Below are positions 28,000-37,837 of a DNA stretch of 42,948 nucleotides, piece after piece. The translations under genes and the position numbers were made by a program. Source of the stretch: an uncultured beta proteobacterium (GTDB taxonomy: Bacteria > Pseudomonadota > Gammaproteobacteria > Burkholderiales > Rhodocyclaceae); the NCBI GenBank assembly GCA_903908065.1, contig CAIVQO010000093.1, forward strand, positions 1 through 42,948, given 5' to 3'. The notes below the pieces were generated by a model that searched no databases, had not been told where the DNA came from, and saw nothing but the letters and a program-made list of their open reading frames with translations. How positions within the stretch are numbered: the first letter of the stretch is position 1; each line of letters opens with the position of its first letter.

Positions 28000-28913
28000 A
28001 CATGCTGCGCGGACTGCTTATGGCGGCGGCTGTCGCTTTGCTCGGTGCCTGTGCCAGCCATGAGCCGGCGCCGGTGGAGGAACGCGGTGCGCCTGCGGTC
28101 GCGGCCAAGGCCGGCGCCGCGGCAACTGTCCCGGCCGCCGACCGCGCCGGTTTCTACACGGTGAAGAAAGGCGACACGCTTTACAGCATCGCCCTTGATC
28201 ACGGCCAAGACTACAAGGATGTCGCAGCCTGGAACTACCTTGAAAACCCGAACCTGATCAAGATCGGCCAGCAGCTGCGGGTGGTGCCGCCCGAAAGTGC
28301 CGCACCGGTGGCGGTGGCCAAGCCGGTGAGTTCGAGCGGTCCGGTCGAGATCCGCACTGCGCAGGCTGCCGCAAGCGCCAATACCGACAGCTACAAACGC
28401 GAGCCCAAGGGCGGCAAGATTCCCTGGTCCGAGGACGCCCTGGCCAAGGCAAGGCAGGGTGACGTGGCAAAGCCGGCCGAGGCCAAGCCGGCTGCTGCTG
28501 AAAAAGCCGCCGATAAGCCGGTTGAGAAGCCGGCCGTGGCGGGTGATGATGTCGATTGGATGTGGCCCGCCAGCGGCAAGGTGATGGCAGGCTATTCCGA
28601 GGCCGGCAACAAAGGGGTGGACATCGCCGGCAAGGTCGGCGATCCGGTGGTGGCCGCGGCTGGTGGCATTGTTTCCTATGCCGGAGCCGGCCTGCGCGGT
28701 TACGGAAACCTGGTGGTGTTGCGCCACAACGCCAATCTGTTGTCGGTGTATGCCCACAACAGCAAGCTGCTGGTCAAGGAGAAGGACACCGTGACCAAGG
28801 GGCAGAAAATCGCCGAGATCGGCAGCAGCGATGCTGACAGCCCGCGTTTGCATTTCGAGATCCGGCGCCAGGGCAAGCCGGCCGATCCGCAGAAGTTCCT
28901 TCCACCGCGCTGA
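27996..28913 (+). CDS. nlpD: Lipoprotein NlpD (LysM + degenerate M23 domain)
   Basis: The 305-residue protein has a lipoprotein signal peptide with lipobox LLGAC (Cys19), a LysM domain (about 48-95, [17 protein letters not shown]...), an Ala/Lys/Pro-rich linker and a C-terminal M23/LytM domain (about 190-300). The first catalytic His is missing (NKGVDIAG instead of H-x-x-x-D), as in E. coli NlpD, which activates the amidase AmiC rather than cutting peptidoglycan itself. It is an outer-membrane-anchored division factor. In E. coli a main rpoS promoter lies inside nlpD; the same is likely here but I could not define it. Confidence 0.94.
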   Translation: MNMLRGLLMAAAVALLGACASHEPAPVEERGAPAVAAKAGAAATVPAADRAGFYTVKKGDTLYSIALDHGQDYKDVAAWNYLENPNLIKIGQQLRVVPPESAAPVAVAKPVSSSGPVEIRTAQAAASANTDSYKREPKGGKIPWSEDALAKARQGDVAKPAEAKPAAAEKAADKPVEKPAVAGDDVDWMWPASGKVMAGYSEAGNKGVDIAGKVGDPVVAAAGGIVSYAGAGLRGYGNLVVLRHNANLLSVYAHNSKLLVKEKDTVTKGQKIAEIGSSDADSPRLHFEIRRQGKPADPQKFLPPR

Positions 28914-28916
28914 GTG

Positions 28917-29831
28917 ATGAGTCGCGAGACTCCCGAGTTGCCGGGCGAGGATGCCAACGACGCATCGGAGTCTGATGACACCGGTTTCATCGAGGACATC
29001 ACACAGGTTTATCTGCACGAGATCGGCGTCACCCCGCTGCTGACGGCGGCGGAGGAAGTCAGTCTCGCCCGGGCGGCCCATGCCGGGGACTTCGCGGCGC
29101 GCCAGCACATGATCGAGGCCAACCTGCGGCTGGTGGTCAGCATTGCCCGTCACTATTTGCATCGCGGTCTGCCGCTCGATGACCTGATCGAAGAGGGCAA
29201 CCTCGGCCTGATCCACGCGCTGGAGAAGTTCGATCCGGAACGCGGATTCCGCTTTTCCACCTACGCCACCTGGTGGATACGCCAGAACATGGAACGCGCG
29301 ATTATGAACCAGTCGCGCACGGTGCGGCTGCCGGTCTATGTGATCAAGGAACTCAAAGTGGTCCTGCGCGCGATGCGCGAACTGGATCGTCAACGCGGCG
29401 CACAGAACGAATCGCATGGCGTGATGGTCGAGGATGTGGCGCGGTTGCTTGATCGCCCGGTCAGCGACATCAGGCGTTTGCTGATGCTGAACGAGCGATC
29501 GGCGTCGCTCGATTCACCGCTGGAAATCGATCCCGATCTGTCGATGTCGGATGCCCTGGCGGACGAGAACGTGGCCGATCCCGCCACGCAGATTGCCCAG
29601 CACGAATCCGAGGCGATGGTTGCAGACTGGGTTGGCCAGCTGACCGAACGACAACGTCTGGTGATCGAGCGCCGCTATGGCCTCGGAGGTAACGATGCGA
29701 CCACGCTGGAAGTCATCGCCCGTGACCTGGGCCTTACCCGCGAACGCGTACGCCAGATCCAGATGGAAGCGCTTTCCAAGTTGCGCAAGCGCATTGCGCA
29801 TGACGGCCTGAGTCCCGATTCGCTACTTTGA
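28917..29831 (+). CDS. rpoS: RNA polymerase sigma factor RpoS
   Basis: The 304-residue sigma-70-family protein of the RpoS type directs stationary-phase and stress transcription. Region 1.2 ([20 protein letters not shown]), region 2 ([16 protein letters not shown] and [19 protein letters not shown]), region 3 and region 4 ([36 protein letters not shown]) are all intact. A GTG directly after the nlpD stop (28914) is followed by ATG at 28917; either could start. The final 9 bases overlap the 3' end of the opposite-strand mltB gene. Confidence 0.96.
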   Translation: MSRETPELPGEDANDASESDDTGFIEDITQVYLHEIGVTPLLTAAEEVSLARAAHAGDFAARQHMIEANLRLVVSIARHYLHRGLPLDDLIEEGNLGLIHALEKFDPERGFRFSTYATWWIRQNMERAIMNQSRTVRLPVYVIKELKVVLRAMRELDRQRGAQNESHGVMVEDVARLLDRPVSDIRRLLMLNERSASLDSPLEIDPDLSMSDALADENVADPATQIAQHESEAMVADWVGQLTERQRLVIERRYGLGGNDATTLEVIARDLGLTRERVRQIQMEALSKLRKRIAHDGLSPDSLL

Positions 29832-30836
29832 TCGCCGCAGTTCGGCGGCAAGATCCGCCACCGCGGCCGCGTAGAAGCTGCTGCGGTTGTAGCGCGTGAT
29901 GACAAAAAAGTTGCCGTAACCGATCCGATATTCGGTTGCCGCGTTGGGCGTGACGAAGTCGATCAGTGCGGCGGGGCGATCGGGAAGATCCTCGACTGGG
30001 TTCGAAATCGCCGTGTCGCCAGCGCCGACTTTTACCGGACGAACCCCCTGCGCAGGCCATTCCAGCGGTGAGCGTCGCGGCAGGATGCCTTCGTCGACCA
30101 GGGCCTGCACGCCGTCGCCCGTTACCGAGACAGCCACCGCGAGCGGGGCATCTTTCTCCCAGCCGTGGTTGGCCAGAAAATTGCCGACGCTGCCAATGGC
30201 ATCGTCGACACTGGACGCCAGATCGATGCGGCCATCGCCATCGAAATCCACGCCGTGCCGCCGTCGCGAAGACGGCAGGAACTGCGGCAAGCCCAAGGCA
30301 CCGGCATAAGAACCCCGATAGTCGAGTGGATTCCGTCCTTCTTCCCGGGCAAGCAATAACAACTCTTCAAGCTCACGGCGGAACAGGTCGGCACGCGGCG
30401 GGTAATCGAAGGCCAGGGTCGTCAGGGCAGCAAAGCTGCCGAAGCGGCCCGTATGTTTGCCGTAGATGGTTTCCACACCGATGATGGCGGCAATGATTTC
30501 CGCGGGAACACCATAGCGTGCCTCGGCCCGCGCCAGCTTGGCCGCATGCGCGTGCATGAAGCGCTGCCCGGCAGCGATGCGCCGGGGTTCGACAAAGCGC
30601 CCGCGATAGGCTTGCCAGGAGCGAATTCCCGGATCGCGCGGCGGCATGATGGCCTTGATTACGGCCGGCAGGTGCCGGGTCTGGCGGAACAGCCTTTCGA
30701 GGACGGCCTTGTCCATGGCGTGGCGCCCATGCATGTCGTCGATGAACCGTCGGACATCGTCGCGAGCCGCATAGTGGGCTGCGTTGGCATTGTGGGCGCC
30801 AAGCAGGACGAGCAGGACCGTCAGCAGGAATCTCAC
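29823..30836 (-). CDS. mltB: Membrane-bound lytic murein transglycosylase B (GH103)
   Basis: The 337-residue protein has an N-terminal signal peptide ([19 protein letters not shown]) with no lipobox cysteine, so it is likely periplasmic and soluble rather than a lipoprotein. The catalytic Glu122 lies in [16 protein letters not shown]. Conserved motifs [13 protein letters not shown] and [10 protein letters not shown] follow. It cleaves peptidoglycan glycan strands to 1,6-anhydro products. Its ATG overlaps the stop of the transglutaminase gene upstream by 4 bases, and its 3' end overlaps rpoS by 9 bases on the other strand. One exact copy of the dispersed 12-mer is inside (30019-30030). Confidence 0.94.
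   Translation of the reverse strand: MRFLLTVLLVLLGAHNANAAHYAARDDVRRFIDDMHGRHAMDKAVLERLFRQTRHLPAVIKAIMPPRDPGIRSWQAYRGRFVEPRRIAAGQRFMHAHAAKLARAEARYGVPAEIIAAIIGVETIYGKHTGRFGSFAALTTLAFDYPPRADLFRRELEELLLLAREEGRNPLDYRGSYAGALGLPQFLPSSRRRHGVDFDGDGRIDLASSVDDAIGSVGNFLANHGWEKDAPLAVAVSVTGDGVQALVDEGILPRRSPLEWPAQGVRPVKVGAGDTAISNPVEDLPDRPAALIDFVTPNAATEYRIGYGNFFVITRYNRSSFYAAAVADLAAELRRSK
30019..30030. repeat. Dispersed 12-mer CCAGCGCCGACT (copy inside mltB)
   Basis: Exact copy, followed by TTTTA. In the mltB sense it encodes K-V-G-A-G, the same frame as the lapD copy. Confidence 0.75.
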
Positions 30837-32785
30837 AGGCGGAACTCACCGATACGCTGGCGCAGGGTCAGCAAGTCTTGCGGGCTTGGCCTGGGGGCAT
30901 AACGCAGCCGGGCATAGAGCGCAGCGATATCGTGGATCACCTGGGCATGTGCCGGAACCTGGGCGGCGGCGCGTTCGGCGAAGGCCTGCGGGCCTTCCCA
31001 GTTGTGCCAGGCGACGCCATGGGCTTCGAGGTGACGGGTGAACTTCCGCCAGGCCAACACAGCCGGGTCCACGCGCATGCGATTGCGCAGCACCCAGCCC
31101 GTCAGGCTGAGCAACACCAAGCCGCAAAGCACCGCCAGTGCCGCCGTCATGCTGCGCCAGTCGGGCTCTCCCAGTCCGAGACCGGCAAGGAAGTCCCGCT
31201 GCTTTTGCGGGTTGTAGCCCAACACCCACTGGTTCCAGCCATTGGTCACGGCATCGAGGCGATAGCGCAATTCACGTACCCACGACATATCCGTTCGCGC
31301 CAGGAATGGGAGCTCCTCGCCCGCCGGAACTGCTGCCGCGAGATTGCTGTTGATGCGGCTCGGAGCGGAAATTGCCGTGGGATCGATGCGGACCCAACCG
31401 CGTCCGGCGATCCAGGCTTCGGTCCAGGCGTGGGCATCGTACTGTCGCACCACCAGGTAGCCGTCGACCGGATTGACTTCTCCTCCTTGATAGCCGGCAA
31501 CCACCCGCGCCGGTACTCCGGCGGCGCGCAGGGCATAGACGAAGGCAGCGGCAAAGTGTTCGCAAAAGCCGCGCTTGGTGTCGAAGAGGAATTCGTCGAT
31601 CATGTCCGGCCCAAGCAGTGGCGGATTCAGGGTGTAGATCAGGAGCTGCCGGTTGAAGAATTCCTGCGCCGTGGCGAGGATGGCGGCGCCGTCGTCACCA
31701 TGGCGCCGACGCCAGTCGTCGGCCAGGGCGCGCACGCGAGGATTGCCGCCGGCAGGCAGTGCCAGTGCATCACGCAGGACGGCACGTGACTCGTTGAGGC
31801 CGGCAAGGGTTTCCGGCCAGGCGCGCTGGGTGTAGCGCAAGCGGTTGCGCACGATTTGCCGGGTGATGGGCTGGTAATCCGCCGTCAAAGCGCTGTCTGC
31901 CGGTAGGTTGCCGGGCATTTCAAGGGAAAACACCCAGAACTTGCCGTTCGGCTCCAGGGTCAGTTCGTAGTCGACCGAAGGACCGCTGACCGCATAGGGG
32001 ATCTCGGTGTAGGCCGCCAGGGTTTGCCTTACCGACCAAGTGCGGCCGTCGAAGCTCGGCATCACCGGGCCGCGCCAGTAGAGTTGCGATTGCGGTGGCA
32101 CCTGGCCCTTGAATTGCACGCGAAAGGCGATGGCGTCGGACTGGGAGAGTTGCGCGATGGATCCTGGCGACATGGTTTCGGAAATGCCGGACACCGCGGT
32201 GTAGCGGTCCTGAGGCAATCCCCAGAGCGGACCTTGTACCCGTGGGAAGAGCAGGAACAACAGCAGCATGAAGGGCATCGCCTGTGCCAGCATCAGCCCG
32301 GCTCGGCGCAACTGCATCAGGGGTGGCGGACGGTCGTCGCTGGCGGCAAGCATGGTCGCCGTGGTGATCAATACCGTCAGGCTGGAAAGCAAGGCGGTGG
32401 GGATGGTCTGGGTGAACAGGAACTGTCCAAGTACCAGGAAGTAGCACAGCAGGGCCGTGACGATCGCATCTCGCGCCGCGCGCAATTCGAGCAGCTTCAA
32501 GGCTAGAAACACCACCAACAGGGCGATCCCCGGTGTGCGTCCGATGATGCTGCGATATTGCAGGAAGACCCCCACGGTGCCGGCAATCACCAGAAGTACC
32601 AGCAGCCATTTGGGTGGCAGATGCCACTGGCGCCAGGTCAATGCCGCGCGCCAGGCGAAGGCGGCGCCCGCCGCCAGCGCCAGCCAGAGTGGAATCTGCT
32701 GGGTGAGCGGCAGGAAGGCGGCGAGGGCGCCGGCCAGCAGCCACCAGGCCTGCCGTCGGCTGACCGGACGATTAGCGCGAGCCAT
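30833..32785 (-). CDS. TgpA-like transglutaminase, inner-membrane protein (DUF3488/DUF4129)
   Basis: The 650-residue protein starts at ATG 32785 (MARANRPVSRRQAWWLLAG); the frame upstream overlaps the previous gene and is not credible. It has about five or six N-terminal membrane helices (DUF3488), a periplasmic transglutaminase core with catalytic Cys in KRGFCEHFAAAFVYAL, His in YDAHAWTEAW and Asp in VRIDPTA, then a helix (ALAVLCGLVLLSLTGWVL) and a DUF4129 cytoplasmic tail. The Pseudomonas homologue TgpA is essential. The substrate is unknown. It overlaps the DUF58 gene by 14 bases and mltB by 4, so moxR-DUF58-tgpA-mltB is probably one transcript. Confidence 0.94.
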   Translation of the reverse strand: MARANRPVSRRQAWWLLAGALAAFLPLTQQIPLWLALAAGAAFAWRAALTWRQWHLPPKWLLVLLVIAGTVGVFLQYRSIIGRTPGIALLVVFLALKLLELRAARDAIVTALLCYFLVLGQFLFTQTIPTALLSSLTVLITTATMLAASDDRPPPLMQLRRAGLMLAQAMPFMLLLFLLFPRVQGPLWGLPQDRYTAVSGISETMSPGSIAQLSQSDAIAFRVQFKGQVPPQSQLYWRGPVMPSFDGRTWSVRQTLAAYTEIPYAVSGPSVDYELTLEPNGKFWVFSLEMPGNLPADSALTADYQPITRQIVRNRLRYTQRAWPETLAGLNESRAVLRDALALPAGGNPRVRALADDWRRRHGDDGAAILATAQEFFNRQLLIYTLNPPLLGPDMIDEFLFDTKRGFCEHFAAAFVYALRAAGVPARVVAGYQGGEVNPVDGYLVVRQYDAHAWTEAWIAGRGWVRIDPTAISAPSRINSNLAAAVPAGEELPFLARTDMSWVRELRYRLDAVTNGWNQWVLGYNPQKQRDFLAGLGLGEPDWRSMTAALAVLCGLVLLSLTGWVLRNRMRVDPAVLAWRKFTRHLEAHGVAWHNWEGPQAFAERAAAQVPAHAQVIHDIAALYARLRYAPRPSPQDLLTLRQRIGEFRL

Positions 32786-33752
32786 GACTGAAAAGTGCCA
32801 GCGCCCGCAATCCGGCGGCCAGTTGCCCGGCGCCATTGTCCGGCGCCAGTCGCGTCCCCGGAATGCGCAGCCCCCAGGCGTGGCCCGCTGCGTCGGCGTC
32901 GAGCATCCAGCGGGTGAGGATGGAAAGGCGCAGTTCCACGTCCATGGCTTCGGGGAGGGCATCCCACTCCAGCCATACCTGCTGCGCCGTGGCTCCGGAA
33001 AACAGCTTGGTCAGCAAGGGACCGTCGTACTGCCGTGCCACCGACTTCCATGCGATATGGCGTGGCGAATCGGCCGCCTGGTGGTCGCGCATGCCGGAGA
33101 AATCGTCCGCACCGCGTCCATCGCGGGATACTCCGCGCGCGGTGTCGCTGCTCCATGGCAACGGTGGTGCTTTTGCGGCAGGTGCGGGATATACCAGGCA
33201 GGTCAGTTCCGGCACGACATAGCTCCAGGCGCGCACCAGTCCCAGGGGCCAACTGGTTTCGATCGTGATGCGCGGTACCTGCAGCCAGCCGCGTTGCGTG
33301 GCCGATACGGGAAGCAGGGCCACGGTGCTGGCCTGGGCGCCAACATCGATTTCGACCGGGTTGTCGGCATCGACAAAAACGCGCAGACAGGTGCGTGGAT
33401 CGGGACGATGGTTTTCCATGACCAGCGCGAACTGTGCCGTGCTGCCAGCGAAAACCGGGTCGCAGCGGCCGGGGCTGATCTCCAACAACGCCAGGTTGCG
33501 GAAGGTGTGCAGGATGGCGACGACACCGAGTCCGGCCAACAGGAACACCAGGGCATGCCCCAGGCTCAGGTTGTAGTTCATCGCGCCAAGGAGGATCACG
33601 ATCAGCGCCGTGCCGTAACTCAGGCCGGCCAGCGTGGGCAGTACATAGACCCGGCGCTGGGTGAGGATGATGGGCGATGGCTCCGGCGTTCGTACCCGTA
33701 CCGCCCAGCGCACGAAGTTCTCAACGAGGCGATGGCGCAGCGTCGCCAGCAT
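32772..33752 (-). CDS. DUF58-domain membrane protein
   Basis: The 326-residue protein has two membrane helices (about 38-58 and 62-82), a domain with a von Willebrand-like fold, and the DUF58 hallmark (about 205-240: GVSRDGRGADDFSGMRDHQ then SPRHIAWKSVAR). DUF58 proteins usually pair with MoxR ATPases, as here (2-base gap), and with TgpA-type transglutaminases. The role is probably in assembly or activation of an envelope complex, but it is not established. It is likely translated together with both neighbours. Confidence 0.92.
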   Translation of the reverse strand: MLATLRHRLVENFVRWAVRVRTPEPSPIILTQRRVYVLPTLAGLSYGTALIVILLGAMNYNLSLGHALVFLLAGLGVVAILHTFRNLALLEISPGRCDPVFAGSTAQFALVMENHRPDPRTCLRVFVDADNPVEIDVGAQASTVALLPVSATQRGWLQVPRITIETSWPLGLVRAWSYVVPELTCLVYPAPAAKAPPLPWSSDTARGVSRDGRGADDFSGMRDHQAADSPRHIAWKSVARQYDGPLLTKLFSGATAQQVWLEWDALPEAMDVELRLSILTRWMLDADAAGHAWGLRIPGTRLAPDNGAGQLAAGLRALALFSHGSR

Positions 33753-33754
33753 CG

Positions 33755-34675
33755 TCAGGGCAGCGGTACGGCCTCGATCAGCGCAGCGGCAAGTCCTTCC
33801 GGATCGCTGCGTGCGACCTCGTCCACCGGATGCAGGCGGTGGGCGATGACGCCGGATAGCACGGCCTGTACATCTTCCGGCAGGACATGGTTGCGACCAT
33901 CGATCGCGGCCCAGGCACGCGCCACGGCAAGCAGCGCAAGGCAGGCACGTGGTGAAAGGCCTGCTTGCCAGCGCGGCGAGGTTCGTGTATAGGCCGCCAG
34001 CGCCTGAACATAGTCGATCAGCGCCGGCGAAGCATGGATTTCCCGCACGGCAGTTTGCAACTCGACCAGCCGTTGCGGCGTGATGCGGGCTGCGAGGCCC
34101 GCAACCATCTTCTGTCGGTCTGCCCCGGCTAACAACTCTCGCTCCGCAACCGGGTCGGGATAACCGAGTTCAATCTTCATCAGGAAACGGTCGAGTTGCG
34201 ACTCGGGCAGCGGGAAGGTGCCGATCTGGTGTGCCGGATTCTGGGTGGCGATGACGAAGAAGGGGTCTGGCAGCGGGCGGGTCTTGCCTTCCGCCGTAAC
34301 CTGGCGTTCCTCCATGGCTTCGAGGAGGGCGCTCTGGGCCTTGGGCGTGGCGCGATTGATCTCGTCGGCGAGCACTAACTGGGTGAAGATCGGTCCGGGA
34401 TGGAAGTGGAAGGCGCCACTGCCGCGATCGAAGATCGAGACCCCGAGGATGTCCGCCGGCAGCATGTCGCTGGTGAACTGGATGCGCTGGAAATCCAGCC
34501 CCAACACCCGCGCCAGAACGTGGGCCAGCGTGGTTTTACCTACGCCGGGCAAGTCTTCGATCAACAGGTGGCCGCGGGCCAGCAGGCAGGCGAGCGCAAG
34601 CCGGATCGGCCGCTCCTTGCCGAGGATGATGCGGTTGATGTCGGCAAGTACGGCATCGAGTTCTGGAAGTCTCAT
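33755..34675 (-). CDS. MoxR-family AAA+ ATPase
   Basis: The 306-residue protein starts at ATG 34675 (MRLPELDAVLADINRIIL); upstream codons lie in the divergent promoter region. Walker A LPGVGKTT, Walker B LVLADEINRA, sensor 1 FVIATQNP and arginine-finger-containing LPESQLDRFLMKIELGYP are intact, and the C-terminal lid follows. MoxR ATPases act as chaperones for metal insertion or complex assembly, typically with DUF58 proteins; the target here may be the DUF58/transglutaminase pair. It is divergent from the histone-deacetylase-like gene over a 79-base spacer with no clear promoter. Confidence 0.95.
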   Translation of the reverse strand: MRLPELDAVLADINRIILGKERPIRLALACLLARGHLLIEDLPGVGKTTLAHVLARVLGLDFQRIQFTSDMLPADILGVSIFDRGSGAFHFHPGPIFTQLVLADEINRATPKAQSALLEAMEERQVTAEGKTRPLPDPFFVIATQNPAHQIGTFPLPESQLDRFLMKIELGYPDPVAERELLAGADRQKMVAGLAARITPQRLVELQTAVREIHASPALIDYVQALAAYTRTSPRWQAGLSPRACLALLAVARAWAAIDGRNHVLPEDVQAVLSGVIAHRLHPVDEVARSDPEGLAAALIEAVPLP

Positions 34676-34754
34676 CGGGGGCGGGGTTTTGCAGGAACTT
34701 TGTTGGATAATAGGCTTTTCGCAACATTGTAAGACATCAGGCAAGACCTCCGTC

Positions 34755-35681
34755 ATGACGATAACCGCATTCATTACCCATCGCGATTGCTGGCAGCACG
34801 ACATGGGTACCCACCACCCCGAGTGCCCGGATCGGCTCGGTGCCATCAACGACCGCCTGATCGCCTCGGGCCTCGACGTTTACCTCCAGTTTCATGATGC
34901 CCCCCTGGCCGACGATGCGCAATTGATGCGCGTCCATCCGCGTGATTACGTCGACCATGTCCGGAACAGCAGTCCGGCGCACGGCATCGTGCACCTCGAC
35001 CCCGATACCGCGATGTCCCCCGGTACGCTGCAGGCTGCATTGCGTTCCGCGGGCGCCGGATGCCACGCAACTGACCTAGTGATGCGCGGCGAGGCGCAGA
35101 CGGCGTTCTGTGCGATTCGCCCGCCCGGTCACCATGCGGAAAGCGCGAAGGCAATGGGCTTCTGCTTCTTCAACAACGTCGCAGTCGCTGCGCGGCACGC
35201 CCTTGAGGCATGGAATCTTTCACGTGTCGCGATCATCGATTTCGATGTGCATCATGGCAATGGCACCGAACAGATTTTTTCCGGTGATTCACGGGTGTTG
35301 ATGGCCAGCATTTTCCAGCATCCGTTCTATCCTTACTGTGGCACCGAGAATCCGGCGCCGAACATGTGCAACGTACCGCTGCCGGCAGGCACGCGCGGCG
35401 ACGAGTTCCGCATGGTGGTGAGCGATGTCTGGCTGCCGCGCCTGCGCGAGTTCAAACCCGAGATGATCTTCATTTCGGCTGGCTTCGATGCGCATTACGA
35501 AGACGACATGGCCTCACTGGGGCTCGTCGAGTCCGATTACGCATGGGTGACGCAACAGCTCAAACAGGTGGCCAACGAATACAGCAAAGGGCGCATCGTT
35601 TCCCTGCTGGAAGGGGGCTATGTGCTTTCCGCTTTGGCGCGCAGCGTCGTCACCCACGTCAAGGTGCTGGCGGATTTGTAA
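34755..35681 (+). CDS. Histone deacetylase family protein (zinc amidohydrolase)
   Basis: The 308-residue protein starts at ATG 34755 (MTITAFITHRDCWQHDMG); the upstream part of the frame is antisense to moxR. It has the class I/II deacetylase fold with the HH dyad in PPGHHAESAKAMGFCFFNN, metal-binding Asp and His in IDFDVHHGNGTEQIF, the second Asp in SAGFDAHYEDDMA and the catalytic-loop GGY near the C-terminus (LLEGGYVLSALARS). Bacterial members deacetylate polyamines, small amides or proteins; the substrate is not predictable. Zinc ligands are complete, so it should be active. Confidence 0.94.
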   Translation: MTITAFITHRDCWQHDMGTHHPECPDRLGAINDRLIASGLDVYLQFHDAPLADDAQLMRVHPRDYVDHVRNSSPAHGIVHLDPDTAMSPGTLQAALRSAGAGCHATDLVMRGEAQTAFCAIRPPGHHAESAKAMGFCFFNNVAVAARHALEAWNLSRVAIIDFDVHHGNGTEQIFSGDSRVLMASIFQHPFYPYCGTENPAPNMCNVPLPAGTRGDEFRMVVSDVWLPRLREFKPEMIFISAGFDAHYEDDMASLGLVESDYAWVTQQLKQVANEYSKGRIVSLLEGGYVLSALARSVVTHVKVLADL

Positions 35682-35735
35682 GCGCGCGTTGCAATGCGGG
35701 TTGGCGCCGGTTGATCAGTTAAAATCATCGATCCT

Positions 35736-35756
35736 GCCACCGTTTCCAGCGGTGGC
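35736..35756 (+). promoter_or_regulatory. Hairpin in the dapA leader
   Basis: A perfect 7-bp stem (GCCACCG/CGGTGGC) with a 7-base loop lies 22 bases before the dapA ATG. It has no T tract. It may influence dapA translation; a lysine riboswitch was considered and not seen. Confidence 0.25.
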
Positions 35757-35778
35757 GCTCTGAGTTTCGGAAACGTTC

Positions 35779-36663
35779 ATGAAGACCATACAGGGTTCCA
35801 TTCCGGCCATCATTTCTCCGATGCATGAGGACGGTTCGCTCGACCTGCCGGGCTTCGAGCGGCTGCTCGACTGGCATGTCGCCGAGGGGACGGACGCGGT
35901 GGTGGTGGTTGGCACCACGGGCGAGTCTCCGACGGTCGATGTCGAGGAGCATTGCGCGCTGATCGAAACCGCGGTACGGCGCATCGGCGGCCGCATCCCG
36001 GTTATCGCAGGTACCGGTGCCAATTCGACAAAAGAGGCCATCGAGCTTGCAAAGTTTGCCAAGCAGGCCGGCGCTGACGCGCATCTGTCAGTGGTTCCGT
36101 ACTACAACAAGCCGACCCAGGAAGGTCTTTTCCTACATTTCAAGGCCATCGCAGAGGCGGTGGAACTGCCGCTCATCCTTTACAACGTACCCGGGCGTAC
36201 CGTGGCGGATTTGGCGAACGATACCGTGCTGCGATTGTCCCAGATACCCGGTGTGATCGGCATCAAGGATGCGACCGGAAATATCGAGCGCGGCTTCGAT
36301 CTGCTGAAGCGCGCTCCCGCTGCGTTCAGCGTATTCAGTGGTGATGATCCGACCGCTCCCGCGCTGATGTTGATGGGCGGCAAAGGGTCGATTTCGGTGA
36401 CGGCGAATGTCGCTCCGCGCCTGATGCATCAGATGTGCGCCGCAGCGATCGCCGGGGACGCGCGACTGACCCGGGAACTTAATCAGCGTTTGATCGGTCT
36501 GCATCGCAACCTGTTTCTCGAGGCCAATCCAATTCCAGCAAAGTGGGCCGCTCAGCAGATGGGTTTGGTTTCTGGCGGGCTCCGTTTGCCCATGACCCGA
36601 CTGTCTCCGGAGTTCCATGAGCGCGTTCGAGTTGCGATGCGAGAAGCCGGCATCGCCATCTGA
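35779..36663 (+). CDS. dapA: 4-hydroxy-tetrahydrodipicolinate synthase
   Basis: The 294-residue TIM-barrel enzyme condenses pyruvate and aspartate semialdehyde, the first committed step to diaminopimelate and lysine, needed for peptidoglycan. The Schiff-base lysine is Lys163 in [11 protein letters not shown]. Thr46 and Thr47 in VGTTGES and Tyr135 in LYNVPGR complete the catalytic triad. The length is normal for the family. It is followed by bamC after 8 bases, the dapA-bamC order being conserved in beta- and gammaproteobacteria. Confidence 0.97.
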   Translation: MKTIQGSIPAIISPMHEDGSLDLPGFERLLDWHVAEGTDAVVVVGTTGESPTVDVEEHCALIETAVRRIGGRIPVIAGTGANSTKEAIELAKFAKQAGADAHLSVVPYYNKPTQEGLFLHFKAIAEAVELPLILYNVPGRTVADLANDTVLRLSQIPGVIGIKDATGNIERGFDLLKRAPAAFSVFSGDDPTAPALMLMGGKGSISVTANVAPRLMHQMCAAAIAGDARLTRELNQRLIGLHRNLFLEANPIPAKWAAQQMGLVSGGLRLPMTRLSPEFHERVRVAMREAGIAI

Positions 36664-36671
36664 CCGGAATC

Positions 36672-37826
36672 ATGCAAGCGATGAAAAACTCCGTTGTTCT
36701 TTTTTTCCTCGGTGCCGGGGTGGTGGCTGGGCTGGCGGGATGCAGCGGCAGCATCCTGCCGGAATCGAAAAAGATCGAATACAAGTCCGCGGGGAAATTG
36801 CCGCCACTGGAGATTCCACCGGACCTGACGCAGCAGAGCCGGGACGAGCGCTATACCGTGCCTGACGTCGCCGCGAGCAAAGGCAGCGCAACCTACTCGG
36901 CCTATTCGGTAGAACGCGGGGGACAGGCGCGCACCAGCACGGCGCAGGAAGTGCTGCCGCAGGTCGACAAAATGCGCATCGAGCGCTCCGGCACACAACG
37001 CTGGCTGGTCGTTGGCGGCAGTCCCGAGCGTTTGTGGCCGGGGGTCAAGGAGTTCTGGCAGGAACTCGGATTCCTCGTAAACGTGGAGCTTCCCGATGCC
37101 GGCATCATGGAAACGGACTGGGCTGAGAACCGCGCCAAACTTCCGCAGGACATCATCCGCGGCACGATCGGAAAAGTGTTCGACAGCGTTTACTCGACAC
37201 CTGAACGCGACAAGTTTCGTACCCGTATGGAGAAGGGGGCCGAGCCGGGTACTGTCGAGATCTATATCAGCCATCGCGGCATGTACGAGATCTATACGAA
37301 CGAAGGCCGCAGTGAGACGCGCTGGCAGCCGCGTCCAGCCGACCCTGAACTCGAAGCCGAGATGTTGCGCCGCCTGATGGTGCGTCTTGGGGTTGACGAA
37401 GCACGAGCGAAATCCCTGGTCGCTGCAGATCAACGGACCGATCGCGCCAAGCTTGCGCGGTCGTCGGACGGGGCCGGCGCAGTGGTGCTCGAAGAGGCGT
37501 TCGACAGGGCATGGCGGCGTGTCGGGTTGGCCCTTGATCGGGTCGGTTTCACCGTGGAAGACCGTGATCGTACGCAAGGCCTATATTTCGTGCGTTACGT
37601 CGACCCCGAAATCGACAACAAGAAAAAGGACGAAAAGGGCTTCCTGTCGAAACTCGCCTTTTGGCGGGGGAGCGACAGCGGTAAGCCGACCCAGGCGCAA
37701 TACCGGATCCACCTGAAAGCAGAAGGCGAGGCAACCCGGGTCGAGGTTTTGAGTCGCGAGGGCGGGGTCGATCGTTCCGAGACGTCGAAGCGGATTCTTG
37801 GCCTGTTGCACGAGCAGCTCAAGTAG
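36672..37826 (+). CDS. bamC: Outer membrane protein assembly factor BamC (NlpB), lipoprotein
   Basis: The 384-residue protein has a lipoprotein signal peptide with lipobox LAGC (Cys24) followed by the conserved unstructured N-terminus (KKIEYKSAGKLPPLEIPPDLT), which in E. coli wraps BamD. Two helix-grip domains follow (about 100-220 and 255-380). It is an accessory lipoprotein of the BAM complex that inserts outer-membrane beta-barrels. It is co-located with dapA, as usual, and the MBL-fold gene follows after 11 bases. Confident family assignment; slightly longer than E. coli BamC (344). Confidence 0.94.
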   Translation: MQAMKNSVVLFFLGAGVVAGLAGCSGSILPESKKIEYKSAGKLPPLEIPPDLTQQSRDERYTVPDVAASKGSATYSAYSVERGGQARTSTAQEVLPQVDKMRIERSGTQRWLVVGGSPERLWPGVKEFWQELGFLVNVELPDAGIMETDWAENRAKLPQDIIRGTIGKVFDSVYSTPERDKFRTRMEKGAEPGTVEIYISHRGMYEIYTNEGRSETRWQPRPADPELEAEMLRRLMVRLGVDEARAKSLVAADQRTDRAKLARSSDGAGAVVLEEAFDRAWRRVGLALDRVGFTVEDRDRTQGLYFVRYVDPEIDNKKKDEKGFLSKLAFWRGSDSGKPTQAQYRIHLKAEGEATRVEVLSREGGVDRSETSKRILGLLHEQLK

Positions 37827-37837
37827 GTCGATTTTCA

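Noticed and set aside
27729-29417. 562-codon open frame on the minus strand
   Set aside because: Antisense to pcm, nlpD and rpoS; composition typical of a mirror frame.
32457-33992. 511-codon open frame on the plus strand
   Set aside because: Antisense to the transglutaminase and DUF58 genes.
35682-35778. Lysine riboswitch before dapA
   Set aside because: The leader is under 100 bases and shows only one small hairpin; the known five-helix lysine aptamer does not fit.
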